DNA from: Batrachochytrium dendrobatidis JAM81
Lineage: Eukaryota > Chytridiomycota > Chytridiomycetes > Rhizophydiales
Reading direction: 5' to 3'
Assembly: GCF_000203795.2 (NCBI RefSeq)
Contig: NW_006281104.1
Span: 1,192,232 to 1,256,231, forward strand
DNA: 64,000 nt
Shown: positions 42,401 to 54,041 of the stretch, in pieces
How the letters are laid out: each line of letters begins with the position of its first letter
How positions within the stretch are numbered: position 1 is the first letter of the stretch
Position numbers and translations under genes: made by a program
Notes under the pieces: model-generated
What the model saw: only the letters and a program-made list of their open reading frames with translations
Database searches by the model: none
Told to the model about the DNA's origin: nothing

Positions 42401-45400
42401 TTTCTTTAAATAGTGATATTCTTTTCAAGTATATTACTCTCAGATTCTACGATACCAATACCAGTATTTCGCTGAAAACACTGGAGCTGCTTGAACATAT
42501 GTTTGGTATTTTTGATATCAACAGCATTCTTATGACTGAAAACGAAGCAGCAAATTTTTTGCCTCATTTTATTATCAAAGTAGGCGATCCCAAGGAAACA
42601 CTTCGTTCCCGTGTTCGTGGCATTATGAAAATGATTTCGCGAGTTTATCCTGCATCTCGTTTTATTCAGTATCTTCTCAAGGGTCTTGAATCGAAAAACT
42701 CACGGACAAGGTCTGAATGTCTGGATGAGCTATCTTCGCTTATTCAGCGCAATGGCTTGACAGCATTTGTACCTGCAAAAACCCTTCCAGTGATTGCTTC
42801 ACAAATTAGCGATCGAGATGCTGCTGTACGAAACAGTGCTCTTAATGCTCTCATTCAAGCATTTTTGCTTATTGGTGACGACATCTATGCACATCTTGGA
42901 AAAATATCGGAAAAAGATAAGGATATGCTGATTGAACGACTCAAACGCTTACCTCCGCATACTTCAACTCATGCTTCTACTGTTCAGCCTACTTTTACAA
43001 ATGGTATTTCTGCCGCAGTTAACCGCAAATCTTTGTTACCATCCGTTTCTAACACCGAAAGTGACTCTATTGGTGCAACTCAAAATGCAAACCGAAACAG
43101 TAGTTCTACCAAGCGTACATTCACTACGGGATCGGTTGATTCGGAATACCTGAACGAGTCAAATGGAGGTAGTTCATATCGCTTGGGCTCGACCCAGGAT
43201 AACACTGTAAATTTGGCATGGTCATCAGGAGAATCATACAATCACGTCAGTGGATCAACTCAGACTACCAATGCACCACCCTCAGTTCCCAAGGAGTTTA
43301 CATTGGATTTCGAAAATATGGAAGTTCGTAGTGTGAACAGCAGCCAGACTGCAAATGCTGGTCATGGACACGTTTCAGCAAACCAATCAGCTAGTCATCT
43401 TTTACCAGAGTCTGAGCGTATTGATTTGATGATTGATGTAATGATCACACATGTCACCAGTTTAGATGTCAATCAAAGCATCGAAGGTTTAAAGCAACTT
43501 GAAAAACTTCTCAGCACAACTCCTGATATTGCAGGATTACGTATTAATGATATTATCAGCGCATCAACCTTGCAGCTACGAATTGCCTTTACCAATCTCA
43601 GTCCTTTAAAAGCAAACATTGCGAGACTTGTAAAGCACATTTCCAGTCTTTTAGTGAGTATTTTTTCAAAACAAGAGTTTTCGAGTTTTGTGCTGGTTGA
43701 CAATTTAGAGCAATGTGTTCAAGAGGTTTTACTTCGTCTTGTTGATCCTACTTTGCAAACCATTGACTCGGCAAACGTACTTGGTCGGGCACTGAACATT
43801 TTAATGGTACGCATCATTGAAGGTTGCGATTGCAACATGACTTTTAGGTAATTTAAATGCATACTGTTGTATGAGTATTTGCATATGTTGTCCTGTGATC
43901 CACTAAAAATGTACGTTTTGGTGTTATAAAGGGTCTTGCTGCGGATCCTTCAGCGGTCTGCTGCTACTTGTTTCAACATGTCTGGCCAGACTCTTACTTT
44001 GCATTCTAAACATACCGAGCTTGTGATGAAGTGTGTATGGAAGGTCACTAAAACACTTCCAAAAAGATTAGAAGAGAAAAGCATTCGCATTTCCGATATT
44101 CTTGTCGATATTCACGAGTTTTTGTCACTTTCCCCTCCAGCATACTGGAAAAAACGTGTTGCCGAAAATGTGATCCCTCAGGCGGACATGCCATTGCGTA
44201 CAGTCAAGACGATTCTACACGAGCTAGTGAATGCGCTTGGTAAAGACGTGAGAGAATATGCCAGTGATATTACCGCCGATAGCCATGTACAAACATACTT
44301 GGATCAAATGCTTGGAGCAGCTGAACGCCGCCTATCGAGATCATCTAGAATGTCTCGAGACTTTGAAGCTATCAAGCGCTCATCTCAGGATATGTCTGTT
44401 CCATCATCACCTCAAACCAGATCTTTGCTTTTAAAGGATGAATTAGAATCGCAACTTATACAACCTACTAGATCACCAGGTAATGCTTTTGTGTCAACAT
44501 CTAGTCAAAACCGCAGATCAGGCGATTTTGATGGTAGTTGTGTTACAAAAGAGTTGAATTCAGATGGAGATCAAAGTACTCTTGATGGACAAATTCAGTA
44601 CATTTTCTCGATGATTTCTGACAAAGAAAAAACTAGAATGGGAGTTCAAAAACTTTATCACTTTCAACTTGAGCATCCAGAGGCGGCTGATTTGGTTGAA
44701 CAGAGAATTGCTCGTACTAGCTCCTATTTTCAAGGTTATATCCGACGAGGCCTAGCAGCATATTCACAATCGAGTGCAGCAGAAACGGCAGCTTCGAATG
44801 CAGCTGCAACAGTTGCTGCAATGAATGCATTTGGGGTTGATGGAGGCTCTAATTTGACTGGATACCAACGACATATGAGTTTTGGTCCAGATGTCCTCAA
44901 AAGTAAGTGATGGTAGTTTAACTAATGCGCGTTGATTTATGAATTCTGATAAATCTGAATTGGTTGCATGAATACACTTATTAGATGTAAATGCGCTTGA
45001 GCCTGACACTGCGGGTGGTGGTAGTGCTGATTCGTTTAGGGAAACATTGACCCGACTGCAATTAATGTTTAAAAACTCTTCGACATCCGCACTACCATCG
45101 ACCCTGAATGATTCCAATGTATATACGAGTCGTCCACGTCCTGCTTCATATATCGACCCCCAATCGCCTGGTATCAACAAGGGATCTAGCCATCATACTG
45201 CTACACAGGTAAGTCAACCAGAGTTAATTTATAATATGGCCATGTAAAGCTTTTTTTGGTTTGAATAGTAGTTTTAGCCAGATCAATTCACGATGGTCAA
45301 CTATTTTATTAACATATTTTGCCTTGTCCATGGCAATTTCATTATCATTCATCAACACTCTAGTCTATGCAGAATAGCTCTAATGTTGCCATAAAGAACC

Positions 45401-45507
45401 CATCGACCATTGTAGCCAATGCCGCTGTAGATCGACAACAAAGATCGCAGGCAGTTGGTGATTTGAAGGAGCGATTGGCAAAAATGAAGCTGGCAATGGG
45501 AAAGTAA
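36453..45507 (+). CDS. XMAP215/Dis1-family TOG-domain microtubule polymerase
   Basis: These proteins add tubulin at microtubule plus ends in spindle and cytoplasm. The start is MSEFPGENKQLEEDWTDIPL and TOG1 begins with SWKARQSAYDELAKLFRTAE. Later TOG arrays open with FYSDLLSTKWKERKEALDGL, with FSDESAEEVVIGWIGTSLVA then NSAWKIRL, and with MGNPNWKERKAAMDELSEAI. Typical HEAT edges include DHRDKTVRAEGTALALELFR and LGLAALTKG-like helices. One exon (41248-43851) encodes about 860 residues, including DTPRRHLIEFLSEQCQLCLS, the start of TOG5-like sequence. The C-terminal helical region has LHSKHTELVMKCVWKVTKTL and RVAENVIPQADMPLRTVKTI, and the end is LKERLAKMKLAMGK. Roughly 2,000 residues and over 20 exons make it comparable to animal ch-TOG and much longer than yeast Stu2. 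Confidence 0.93.
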
Positions 45508-45760
45508 TTTGTATTGACAATAAACCACATTTTGATACTACTACCGTTTTGATAACGTATGAATTTTTAAGAGTATAAGTTGATTGAAGAATGTGAATGG
45601 CATTCTGTTTATTTTACTGTTGGCTTGCAAGAATATAGTAATACATATCTGAATGATAAGAGCGTTTCTCTGCAAGCCAATTGTAAATTCCTTTTAAAAT
45701 CTGACTATAACGTATTGTTGAGCTACAATATTTCAGTTCGAAGCAGATCGTTCGATGTAA

Positions 45761-46702
45761 TCAGAATTCAAGACTTGAAATAAACTTGGCAAGCCTATCG
45801 TGTAATTCGGGGTTTTTTAGTATGTCATCGTGACTACCCGAAATATTTATGCAAACCTCGACATCTACATTGATGGATTGCAATGCAGCAGCATAGTCAT
45901 TGGTTTGTTCCATATTTACCAACTCATCTTCTGGGCTGTGTATTAGTAAGTATCTTGGCAGAGTGACATCAGCAATATGCGATTTTTCAGAAAGCATGCT
46001 TATAGCTACTTCTTTGGGAGAAGCTTTATCCCAAAGCAATGGATCACGCATGAATGCTCGCTCAATAAACCATGGCACATACGTGGGAAACGTTTTGGCC
46101 AGATCTGATAGTGAGTAGATGCCTTCAATACCAATCACACCCCTGATTGATGCTGTTTGATCTAGACGAGTTTTTGTTGGAGTTGCACAGTTGATCGACT
46201 TTAGAGCCAGTAGTCCAGTCAAGTGAGCACCAGCAGAATGGCCAATCAGCACTATATAAGCAGGTGTAAAGCCCAAACATACTACTGCCTCTTTTGACAA
46301 GACCCAAGCAACAGCACTTGATATATCTTCAAAATGCATTGGATGGCACAACTTTGGATCGATGATACCTTGAGCAGGAGAAAGTCGATAACCAGCTATA
46401 ACTGTTGGAATCCCTCTCGATGCAAGTGCATATCCCATATACTCAAATTCACTTTTTTTGCTTGTAATCCAGGCTCCACCATGGACAAACACAGCTACTG
46501 AAAACGAGTTTAGACAATATAGAATCAAGTCATTGTATTAGTAAATCATTGAGCACACATTAGAATACAACTGTTTACCGGGTCTCTTGCTAGATTCTGC
46601 AATGTCGAGTGATGGTAAATACAGATCCAGAGCTCTAGCCGAGTCATACTCTCCAGGATATCGAATATCACATTGCTTGACTACTTCAACACTCGGGTTC
46701 AT
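45761..46702 (-). CDS. Alpha/beta-hydrolase esterase (carboxylesterase/methylesterase-like), intact copy
   Basis: Exon 1 starts MNPSVEVVKQCDIRYPGEYD and ends near SSKRP; exon 2 opens with VAVFVHGGAWITSKK, the HGG oxyanion hole. The nucleophile elbow is VLIGHSAGAHLTGLLAL (GHSAG). The acid and base are probably in LLIHSPEDELVNMEQTN (Asp) and INISGSHDDIL (His). The family includes isoprenylcysteine methylesterases and kynurenine formamidases; the substrate cannot be told from sequence. The length (about 290 residues) is normal. It is convergent with the TOG gene. Its 5' part and promoter were duplicated to or from 25574-26334, where only a truncated version survives. Confidence 0.9.
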
Positions 46703-47180
46703 TGTCTATCTCGATGATACAAGTATTTTTAAACAGATACAAGTTGTTGACGATGGATAAACCGTCACTGATTTGATGGTCAAGTCAAAGAATTTATAAA
46801 ATATTATTGTTTGACAGTCACCAACATCAGTCAAATTCACATCTTGGTTAATCAGTAGAAATAACACTGATATATACACGATTGAATATGTACTACATGG
46901 CGTATAATGAGCAACACATTCAAAACTCGAGTAATGTGTTTGGAACTGTTTGAATTATTGGCATGTCATTGCAATCGAGTCAAACAGCAAGCTGTGATTG
47001 AATATGCTTGAGAATTTGAGTGGTCAAGAGTCGGATTAAGCTTACACGAGTTGATTAGACCAGCAAACGCGACCAAAACAACAATTGAATGTAATCAAAG
47101 TTTACCATTTTCCACCATGGCATCCATGATGCACGCTCAGTCTGTGGTCATGCCCAATCGGCCACACGACTACTTGTATG
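46420..47180. repeat. 761-bp direct duplication, copy B
   Basis: This is the partner of 25574-26334 with no net insertion or deletion. Here the esterase side is native and continues into a full gene, while the CFAP91 side is cut after coding exon 1. Confidence 0.94.
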
Positions 47181-47230
47181 ATAAAAATGTCTACATTTTA
47201 AAATATACTAAAAATGCTTTAGTACAATAA
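47117..47230 (+). pseudogene. CFAP91 first-exon fragment
   Basis: Codons 1-21 of CFAP91 (MASMMHAQSVVMPNRPHDYL, then Y) are repeated here. Past the duplication border at 47180 the frame runs on for about 16 unrelated codons (DKNVYILKYTKNALVQ) to a stop at 47228-47230. With its own copy of the promoter it could be transcribed, but it lacks every functional part of CFAP91. Confidence 0.88.
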
Positions 47231-48921
47231 TATGGGTGAAATCTTGTCAGTATATCTTGTTTCTGAAAGTAACGAGTCGTTTGAATCTATCAACATTATT
47301 GTATATTTTGATATGTCCAGTAGTTGGTATACAACACTGGCAATAAACCATTCACGTTACATACGACATTGGACATTGGACATTGAACATACGACATTGA
47401 ATGCTTGATCATGGTTACTGCATTTATTGCAAGACTCGGGTATGACATGATAATTGATCTCGAATCAGTTGCATTTGTATACTCGTTTCTTGATACTGTC
47501 CTGGTGTCTGACTGTATTGTTTATCGTATCATGCTTTATCAGACCACTTTGGCTACTACATTGCATATTTGTCATTTAATGACATGACATGTCCAATTGT
47601 ATTGTTAGCCAGAACACATCAATGGTGTCTACTGTGCCAACTGTTTCTGAATGTTGGTCGATATATCGTATTTTTGACGCAAATGGCACAACTACATCTG
47701 GATAGCCCATCATGGTTCAACATGGTTCAGCATAGCAGTGCTGACATTATACAACAATAGATTTGATGCATACTGTGGCAATGGTGTAGCTCGCGAAGAT
47801 ATGTTGAGATATTGATGTGGTTCATGATTTGAAAGTCACAGTAAGTAAAAGATAGCAGAGGAATGAACCAATGAGTAGACTGCGTTGTTTATTAAGAAGG
47901 TCGCGTTTTTTACAAGCTGGGAGAGTAGTGGAAGAATACTAAAAAAGATATAAGGGCCGTAGCTCAAGTATCATTGTTGAGGGTCCCTTATCACTATAGA
48001 TCTTCGTCAGTGGCGACTACGCTTATGTGCCAAACATAGAAGCCCACACAAGTATCTACACACAATACATGTCAACAGACTGCACATCTCAGCAAAGTCC
48101 CATTATAAAGATCACGCATTACCAATGTCCAACAAATACTCTTGCATTTTGGCTCACGTTCAAACAATGTAATCCAAGTTATGCAAACTGAAATTGACAA
48201 CTGAGCTCAATCAGAAAACTAAAAAAACCCATAGCAGTCGATTCGCTGAACCCTACAGTCTCGTAGATCAATCTGAATGCTGTGCAGTTGCTTTCGAGTC
48301 TAGATTTGTATGGCTTGTTTATTAGACGGGCTCTCAGTCAGCACATTGACACTGGTTTAAATCAGGGTGGATATGTTGGCTTTACAAACACAATACAACT
48401 AATAAATCAGCTGTACAATGGTGATTGATATATTTGATTGTATGTAGTTTAACAGTGCTTTAGTCCATCAGACTGTTAAAGGGTCATTCGCGCCTTAAAA
48501 GCAGTAAATATTGGGTGCGAGTTGATACTATCGATATACGAGTTGGTATGTCTAACCACTCGGCTCAAATCTCGAATGTGAAGCCACTAGTCTACATGCT
48601 ATATATAATGATACTCGTAAAAATGACAATGCGGTATGTGTGATGCATCCGTATATGACAGTATTTGAGAGCTGCTGTTCAAGATAAATTTTAAAGTGCA
48701 CTCTTGTCTTGCACAGCTAAATTAAGGGCGGCCAACCCTCATTGAAATACTACTGCAGACTCCACCCTGATACTGTAAACTGCAAACTGAGAAAAAATAA
48801 TATACAATGCATCGATTGTCAGTTGGGATATAAAAACAGCCTGTTTTTGCTCAATCTAAACCATAATCTCAACAACAACTGTATCAAACCTTGCAAATTC
48901 CCAAGCACAAACCGTATAAAT
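47231..48921. other. 1.7-kb gene-poor region with simple repeats
   Basis: No convincing gene was found. A short tandem of gacattggacattg-type units lies near 47366-47402. The sequence is richer in TG/CA dinucleotides than the genic parts of the window. The last 200 bases before 48922 presumably contain the promoter of the secreted-protein gene. Confidence 0.55.
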
Positions 48922-50394
48922 ATGTTATTTGTCACTCTAATTCTGTTGATAATCTGCGTTGTAAATGCAACTCCCATGCCGTTGGCTGGAGCTTCTAGGT
49001 TCAAGGCGTTTGTCAACAAAATCAAAAACACGAACCGGGTTATAAGTGCTCTTAAAACTCGTCCATATCTCCAAGATCAGGCGCCGTCACCTGAAACCAT
49101 TTCACAATGGTACGATCCGCTCAAAGGCCGTGATTCGATTGTCGTGGCTGGAATGAAAATCACTGCAAACGTCCCATCTGTCAATCTCGACAATATCCAA
49201 AGCCTTTTGTCTATTAAATGTAACCGAAATCGAGTTACGATGGTGCTTACTGAACCACTGCCAAACACCAACTGGAAAGTCCAAAAAACCCTGTTGGTGA
49301 TTGGATCGCAACATGGCTGTGGAACTGGCAATTCAGCCGAGCAGGCTCTACTTCTTGCTACCGACTGGAAACTTGACGCTCAACGAAAAATTGTCGTGTT
49401 TACAACCACTAACCCAAAAAAGGCTGGTGTTACTGGCAGTTTTGAAATTCTTGCACTTCCTGGTGTCGAAAGTAGCCAAGGTGGTGGTATCACTGCTGAT
49501 GATATTTCTAATGGTCAAGCTAGCACCCATTTACTGCAAAAGCGTGGTCGAGTATCCAAACCAAACGCCAAAACTGTTGGTATCGCACTCAACTTGGATC
49601 TCAAAGCCAGTCCATCAATCGAAATTAAACCATCAGATGCAGGCGGTGTATTCCGAGTCGGTTGCAATCCATGTGGTATCAAAGCACGGACAAAACTTGT
49701 ATTTCGTGCAACTGGTCGACTGTTCAAAAAGCCAAAATATTCATTGACCTGGGAAGGTGACATAGACATGTATGCCATGCTGTCGTTTGACATAGGTGTC
49801 AAATTGGACAAACGATTGGTCACCATTCCAATTTTTGAGTACCCACTGACTCCGATATACATTCCTGGAGTGCTGTCTATTGGTCCTGAGCTAGTTTTTG
49901 AGTTTACCATGGATGCGACCATTTTGGCTGAAGTCCGATCAAAAGCAAATCTGACCATGTCCTATTCCAACTTTGAAACCAGCATTGCATCTAATGAAAA
50001 AAACACATACCGCGGGTTCAATCCTGTATATACTAGCAACGTCGAGGCCGACAAGCTTATTGCTGAAACACGACTGGAGTTTGCACTCAAGCCAAAACTC
50101 AGACTTGCAGCCGAAGTGTTTAAATTTGATCTTTTGGAAACGTCACTGTCGATTGCAAACAAAGTTGGCATCAACTTTGATATCCAAAAAGACATATCAA
50201 ACCTTGAAAACATCAAACGACTCGACTCTGGCCCGGCCTCATTCGATGTAAATTTATCAGTTGATGTTGGCATGTCACTCGACGGTGAAATCTTTGGATT
50301 CTCAAAAGTCTTGTACAATATTTTTACAAAAACCATTTTTGAACGGCGCTATACTATCAACAAGAACAAAACACTTGCAACTACAGGTCCTTGA
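48922..50394 (+). CDS. Secreted protein resembling DUF7029/DUF7223 fungal proteins
   Basis: The frame is open from 48742, but the Met at 48922 begins a clear signal peptide (MLFVTLILLIICVVNATPMP), so that start is preferred. The mature protein is about 470 residues in a single exon. The first half (VNLDNIQSLLSIKCNRNRVT, then SQHGCGTG and FTTTNPKKAGVTGSFEILAL) resembles the DUF7029 fold of ascomycete secreted proteins as I remember it. The second half (FRVGCNPCGIKARTKLVFRA, YIPGVLSIGPELVFEFTMDA) resembles DUF7223. A KR dipeptide context (LLQKRGRVSK) between the halves might be a processing site. No catalytic motif is recognised. The gene stands alone in a repeat-rich, gene-poor island, as accessory or lineage-specific secreted genes often do. 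Function unknown. Confidence 0.75.
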   Translation: MLFVTLILLIICVVNATPMPLAGASRFKAFVNKIKNTNRVISALKTRPYLQDQAPSPETISQWYDPLKGRDSIVVAGMKITANVPSVNLDNIQSLLSIKCNRNRVTMVLTEPLPNTNWKVQKTLLVIGSQHGCGTGNSAEQALLLATDWKLDAQRKIVVFTTTNPKKAGVTGSFEILALPGVESSQGGGITADDISNGQASTHLLQKRGRVSKPNAKTVGIALNLDLKASPSIEIKPSDAGGVFRVGCNPCGIKARTKLVFRATGRLFKKPKYSLTWEGDIDMYAMLSFDIGVKLDKRLVTIPIFEYPLTPIYIPGVLSIGPELVFEFTMDATILAEVRSKANLTMSYSNFETSIASNEKNTYRGFNPVYTSNVEADKLIAETRLEFALKPKLRLAAEVFKFDLLETSLSIANKVGINFDIQKDISNLENIKRLDSGPASFDVNLSVDVGMSLDGEIFGFSKVLYNIFTKTIFERRYTINKNKTLATTGP

Positions 50395-52681
50395 CCTGTT
50401 TAGTTCAGAATCTTGTAAATACTTGACCATTTGTATTTGATCATGTACATATTGCATTCATCACACAATAAACTAAATTGACAATATCCAAAAAGTTGTT
50501 TATAATGTATTGTACACAGTCATATATAGTCATATACAGTCGCATACTGGACATTAGTGTATTGGTGTATGTATATGATATACCGACAGTGTTGAGTTGA
50601 CAATATACACGACTATTGGTGTTTAGTATGCACGCTGTGTTGATTGTTGTATTGTGTTAGTATCAGACTGTCGTGTATCAGTCAGTCATGACCAAACGGT
50701 ACACACATATAGTGCCAATGTACAATGTACAGTGGTCAATGTATAATGTTCAACGGTCAACGGATAATCATAGCCGTAGTGCGGATAATTGCTTATCCGA
50801 CATTTGAAATATCACCCGAGTTCAATATACCGGTGTAATGCAATCAACAAAAATGCTTTAAAATGGACACATTGTCAATCGAACACATGGTCAATTGAAC
50901 TGGTACACACAACTACCAAACACGACATGGTTGGCTGTGCTGTCCAATATATGTATTTGGATGATGTTGTCAATGTAGATTACTGTTCTAGTATCACGGC
51001 TACTTCAAACTGAGTGACACGACTGGATGCCATACAATCCGTTTGACAGACATTGCAAATACTGTAAACACTGCAAACACTGCAAACACGACACACGTTA
51101 CATTGTATACAGCCATGTGTAGTGTAGCATTTGTATGATATGTGCTGACAACAATGTGCAAGTTTTTAAATCGAGTTTAAACCCATTTTATCAGATTGTG
51201 TCATGGTTGTCACAATTGTCATGGTTGTCAATATTTGTGACAATTGTGACAATTTGTACCAAATTGGTGGATTTTAGCCGATTGGTGTAAACATTTGTAT
51301 TTATGTTGCAGCCAGAGCATGTATTTTGTTTGTACATACACTGACTACATGTATGGCGTGTATTGACATCAACGTCTGGTTGATTGTTTGGTGGACAGTC
51401 CGAGTCCGAGTCTGTGTGATTGCAATTGTTTGACATAGATCTACCGTTATACTAGACTGTTTGCATGATCTAAAATCGATGGTATCAAGCAATGTATGTG
51501 ATGCAATGTGGTGTAGCGTGGTGTGCCATAATATGTACAGTATCGGATAGTATCTGACAGTATCTGACAGTGTAGTGTGATGTGTGATGTAGTCATACGC
51601 CTTGCAACACTGGTTTTTGTTGAACAGTCAGCAAACCATGACAAACAACAGAATCTGTAGCTTATGATGTGATGTCCAAAATACGATGCGTGTTTGGAAA
51701 CATTCTGTCGATGCGATTGTTTAGTCGTTGAATACTGTAGCAGTCACTGTTTGTGTTGTCAGTATTCAAACACAACGATCATCATACGACACACACGATG
51801 ACGCTATATGTTTGAACTGGACTGGTGTATTCAGATGTTGTATTTTGATCATTGTTGACTATTGTTGATCATTGATGACAGTCATACATTGCACGATCGA
51901 CAAGTTCAACTCAAATTCATACATTGCAACTGATATATTAGTGTTGACTGGTCNNNNNNNNNNNNNNNNNNNNNNNNNNNNNNNNNNNNNNNNNNNNNNN
52001 NNNNNNNNNNNNNNNNNNNNNNNNNNNNNNNNNNNNNNNNNNNNNNNNNNNNNTCAACAGATTGTGCATTTTGGAATGCAACGAGGTGTTTGCATGTCGA
52101 ACAGTGTTTACTTGTAATGTCTGGATTGACTGAATGCAGAGTCGCGGATTGGTCAAGTGTCATGAATATGTCATGAATGTGTCATGAATATGTAAACACT
52201 CGTCCAGTTGGTTTATACAAAAATGAGCACGCATAATAACCAATCGACTTTGTCAGAATAATACAGTGTTGTACAGTAAACCGACACCAATCATAACATG
52301 GTATTGGCTGTGTATTATGTATATCGACATTTGTGTCGTGATTGATTGTATGTGAATACGACTGTATATTGATTTATAAATCACTCGCAACATGAGACAC
52401 TGCATGATTTTTTATTACAGTATGAGCTCAAAAAAATAGTATATTTATTAAAGCGGTATAAGTAATTGCATAAGAACAAAAAAGAACAGTATATACATGA
52501 CCAACGTGATTGCTGCTGTAATATATACAAGTTTTTTGGCTATACATGAATAATGCAAAGCCATGCCCGACTTTCCTCTTAGAATTAGTGCATCTACCTG
52601 TATATCATAGTATATTAGTAATTATACAAGATAATTCAACTGTCAGTGTCATTCTTTGTATGCCAGATTAAAGTTTAAATA
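50395..52681. other. 2.3-kb repeat-rich, gene-free region with an assembly gap
   Basis: The sequence is dominated by short TG/CA-rich and TGTCA-type imperfect repeats. Examples are the cluster of tgtcacaattgtcatggt units at 51199-51258, the run of tgcaaacac units near 51061-51090, and tcatgaatatg units at 52160-52198. A partial MITE right terminus (tgtgaatacgactg followed by TA) ends near 52363. Reading frames here are short and repeat-derived, and those crossing the Ns are meaningless. Confidence 0.7.
51954..52053. other. Assembly gap of exactly 100 N
   Basis: One hundred consecutive Ns lie within the simple-repeat region. The round number suggests a placeholder of unknown true size. Confidence 0.99.
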
Positions 52682-53587
52682 TTAGACATAGTATTGCAAC
52701 ACAAGGCCTACATTTGCCGCGTAGTAAACTGCAAGTAAACCCATAGGTAAGCTGCACTATAGTAAGATGTTAATATTTTGAATTTCATCACATATTTGAT
52801 GCTGATACATTGCATACGAAAATGACAAAGCCCAACTTACCAGACAGCAACATGACAGCATTGAAATAATAATAGATTCGCCCAGGAAACTGTGTATTGT
52901 GTCCAGACTTACTTGACTGTCTGTATTATTCTCTATAGCATCAGATTGCCTATGCTGATGCGGTGGTGAGCCGCCTTGTAGTTGCTGGTAACTGCGTGTG
53001 TTTCTAGAAGATCTACGAGTGTTGATGCGTGTCCATAAGCGCTGCCAATACGATGTGTGTTCAGGATTAGTGTTTAAAGGGCTGCTATTGACATGGGAAG
53101 AATCGTGATTTGTATTTCCAAAGTAAGAGTTATGTCTAGTTTGCATTCTTGTTGATGCAATACTCATAGCGGCTTGGTTACCATAGTATCTAGAGTGGGG
53201 CGACACATCATCGTCTGTTTCAAAATCGTCGACAACTTCAACTGAGAGCAATCGACCCTGGTTGTCAGATAAAGACCCATCACGAGTGTTGAGAACAGAG
53301 GCAGAGGGTGCTGTATTATTCAGATGGGATTCAGGATACCTAGCACAGTGGGTTTGCACCTGTTCTTTACCCACTGTTTTACTAGAAACTTGCTGAATGG
53401 CGATTGGATCCATACAAACTGAAGAAGAATCTACTCTACTTTGACTGGGATTGTCTGATGGTATTTCAATATCTCTATGTAGTTTTTGAAAATGTGTATG
53501 AAGACCATCGTTGGTGATTATGTGATTTGGTAGAGGTTCAAGCAAAGGATCGGAAGCGTCAGGAGATGATGACCGAGAAAGTGGCAT
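52682..53587 (-). CDS. Membrane protein with a C-terminal CD225/dispanin-like hairpin
   Basis: The N-terminal 230 residues are polar and low complexity (MPLSRSSSPDASDPLLEPLP onward), with a basic patch (WTRINTRRSSRNTRSYQQLQ). The C-terminus needs one intron (52840 down to 52757). Exon 1 ends GESIIISMLSCCCL and exon 2 gives CSLPMGLLAVYYAANVGLVL then QYYV and a stop. Joined, this reads like a CD225 (interferon-induced transmembrane/dispanin) core: a first membrane segment, a Cys cluster that could be palmitoylated, a Pro-Met-Gly turn and a second segment. Without splicing the protein would end NINILL and lose the second segment. Such proteins usually sit in endosomal or plasma membranes. The assignment rests on pattern only. 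Confidence 0.66.
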
Positions 53588-53699
53588 GACTGCAGCAAGC
53601 AGAAAACTTGATAGTCGGGAAAGGTTGGGTTTAATTTTCCAAATAATTCTGAAGAATTAATTTTATAAAGTCAATCTATTGAACAGTGTTTTAAACTCT

Positions 53700-53935
53700 T
53701 GATTGTCATGGTTTCATTCCTTGTTTTAAACTAGAACGCAGACATATCTGAGAATACAGAGTAGAGTTTTGCTGACAGCATTAAAACAATGGATTGCAGT
53801 GAATAAAGTATTCGTTGTGTTGGGTAGAAATCAACCTGAACAAGTTCATATCATACAAACTAGTCATTTCCTATTCAACACAGTACAATCTCAAAGTATT
53901 CAAAGATGCATTGTTTCTACGTGAATATGATGAAT
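53700..53935. mobile_element. Degenerate partial MITE
   Basis: The interior (gaatacagagtagagtt and neighbours) resembles copy 8, and a degenerate right terminus ttctacgtgaatatga lies near 53915-53930. The left terminus was not found. It occupies most of the divergent spacer between the CD225-like and YEATS2-like genes (53588-54041). Confidence 0.5.
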
Positions 53936-54041
53936 ATAGTCTAAAAACCTTGACTTGCACTATGATGGCAAGAGTCTTGTTTTGTGAATTTGTGAAGATT
54001 TAATATCAGCTTGCCTTTGGCTTCGACCTGAAAACACTCCA

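Noticed and set aside
47405..47760. Two open frames of about 60 codons downstream of the CFAP91 fragment.
   Set aside because: No homology recognised, hydrophobic composition biased by TG/CA-rich sequence, and no splice context.
47945..48000. ggccgtagctcaagta, reminiscent of a tRNA 5' half.
   Set aside because: No matching acceptor 3' strand, anticodon arm or T arm is visible.
48540..48600. Minus-strand sequence gccgagtggttagac, like the A box of tRNA-Ser/Leu.
   Set aside because: No B box with a GTTCGA core follows at the right distance and no cloverleaf can be drawn.
51872..52163. Open frames crossing the run of Ns.
   Set aside because: They are open only because N codons cannot be stops; the flanking sequence is simple repeat.
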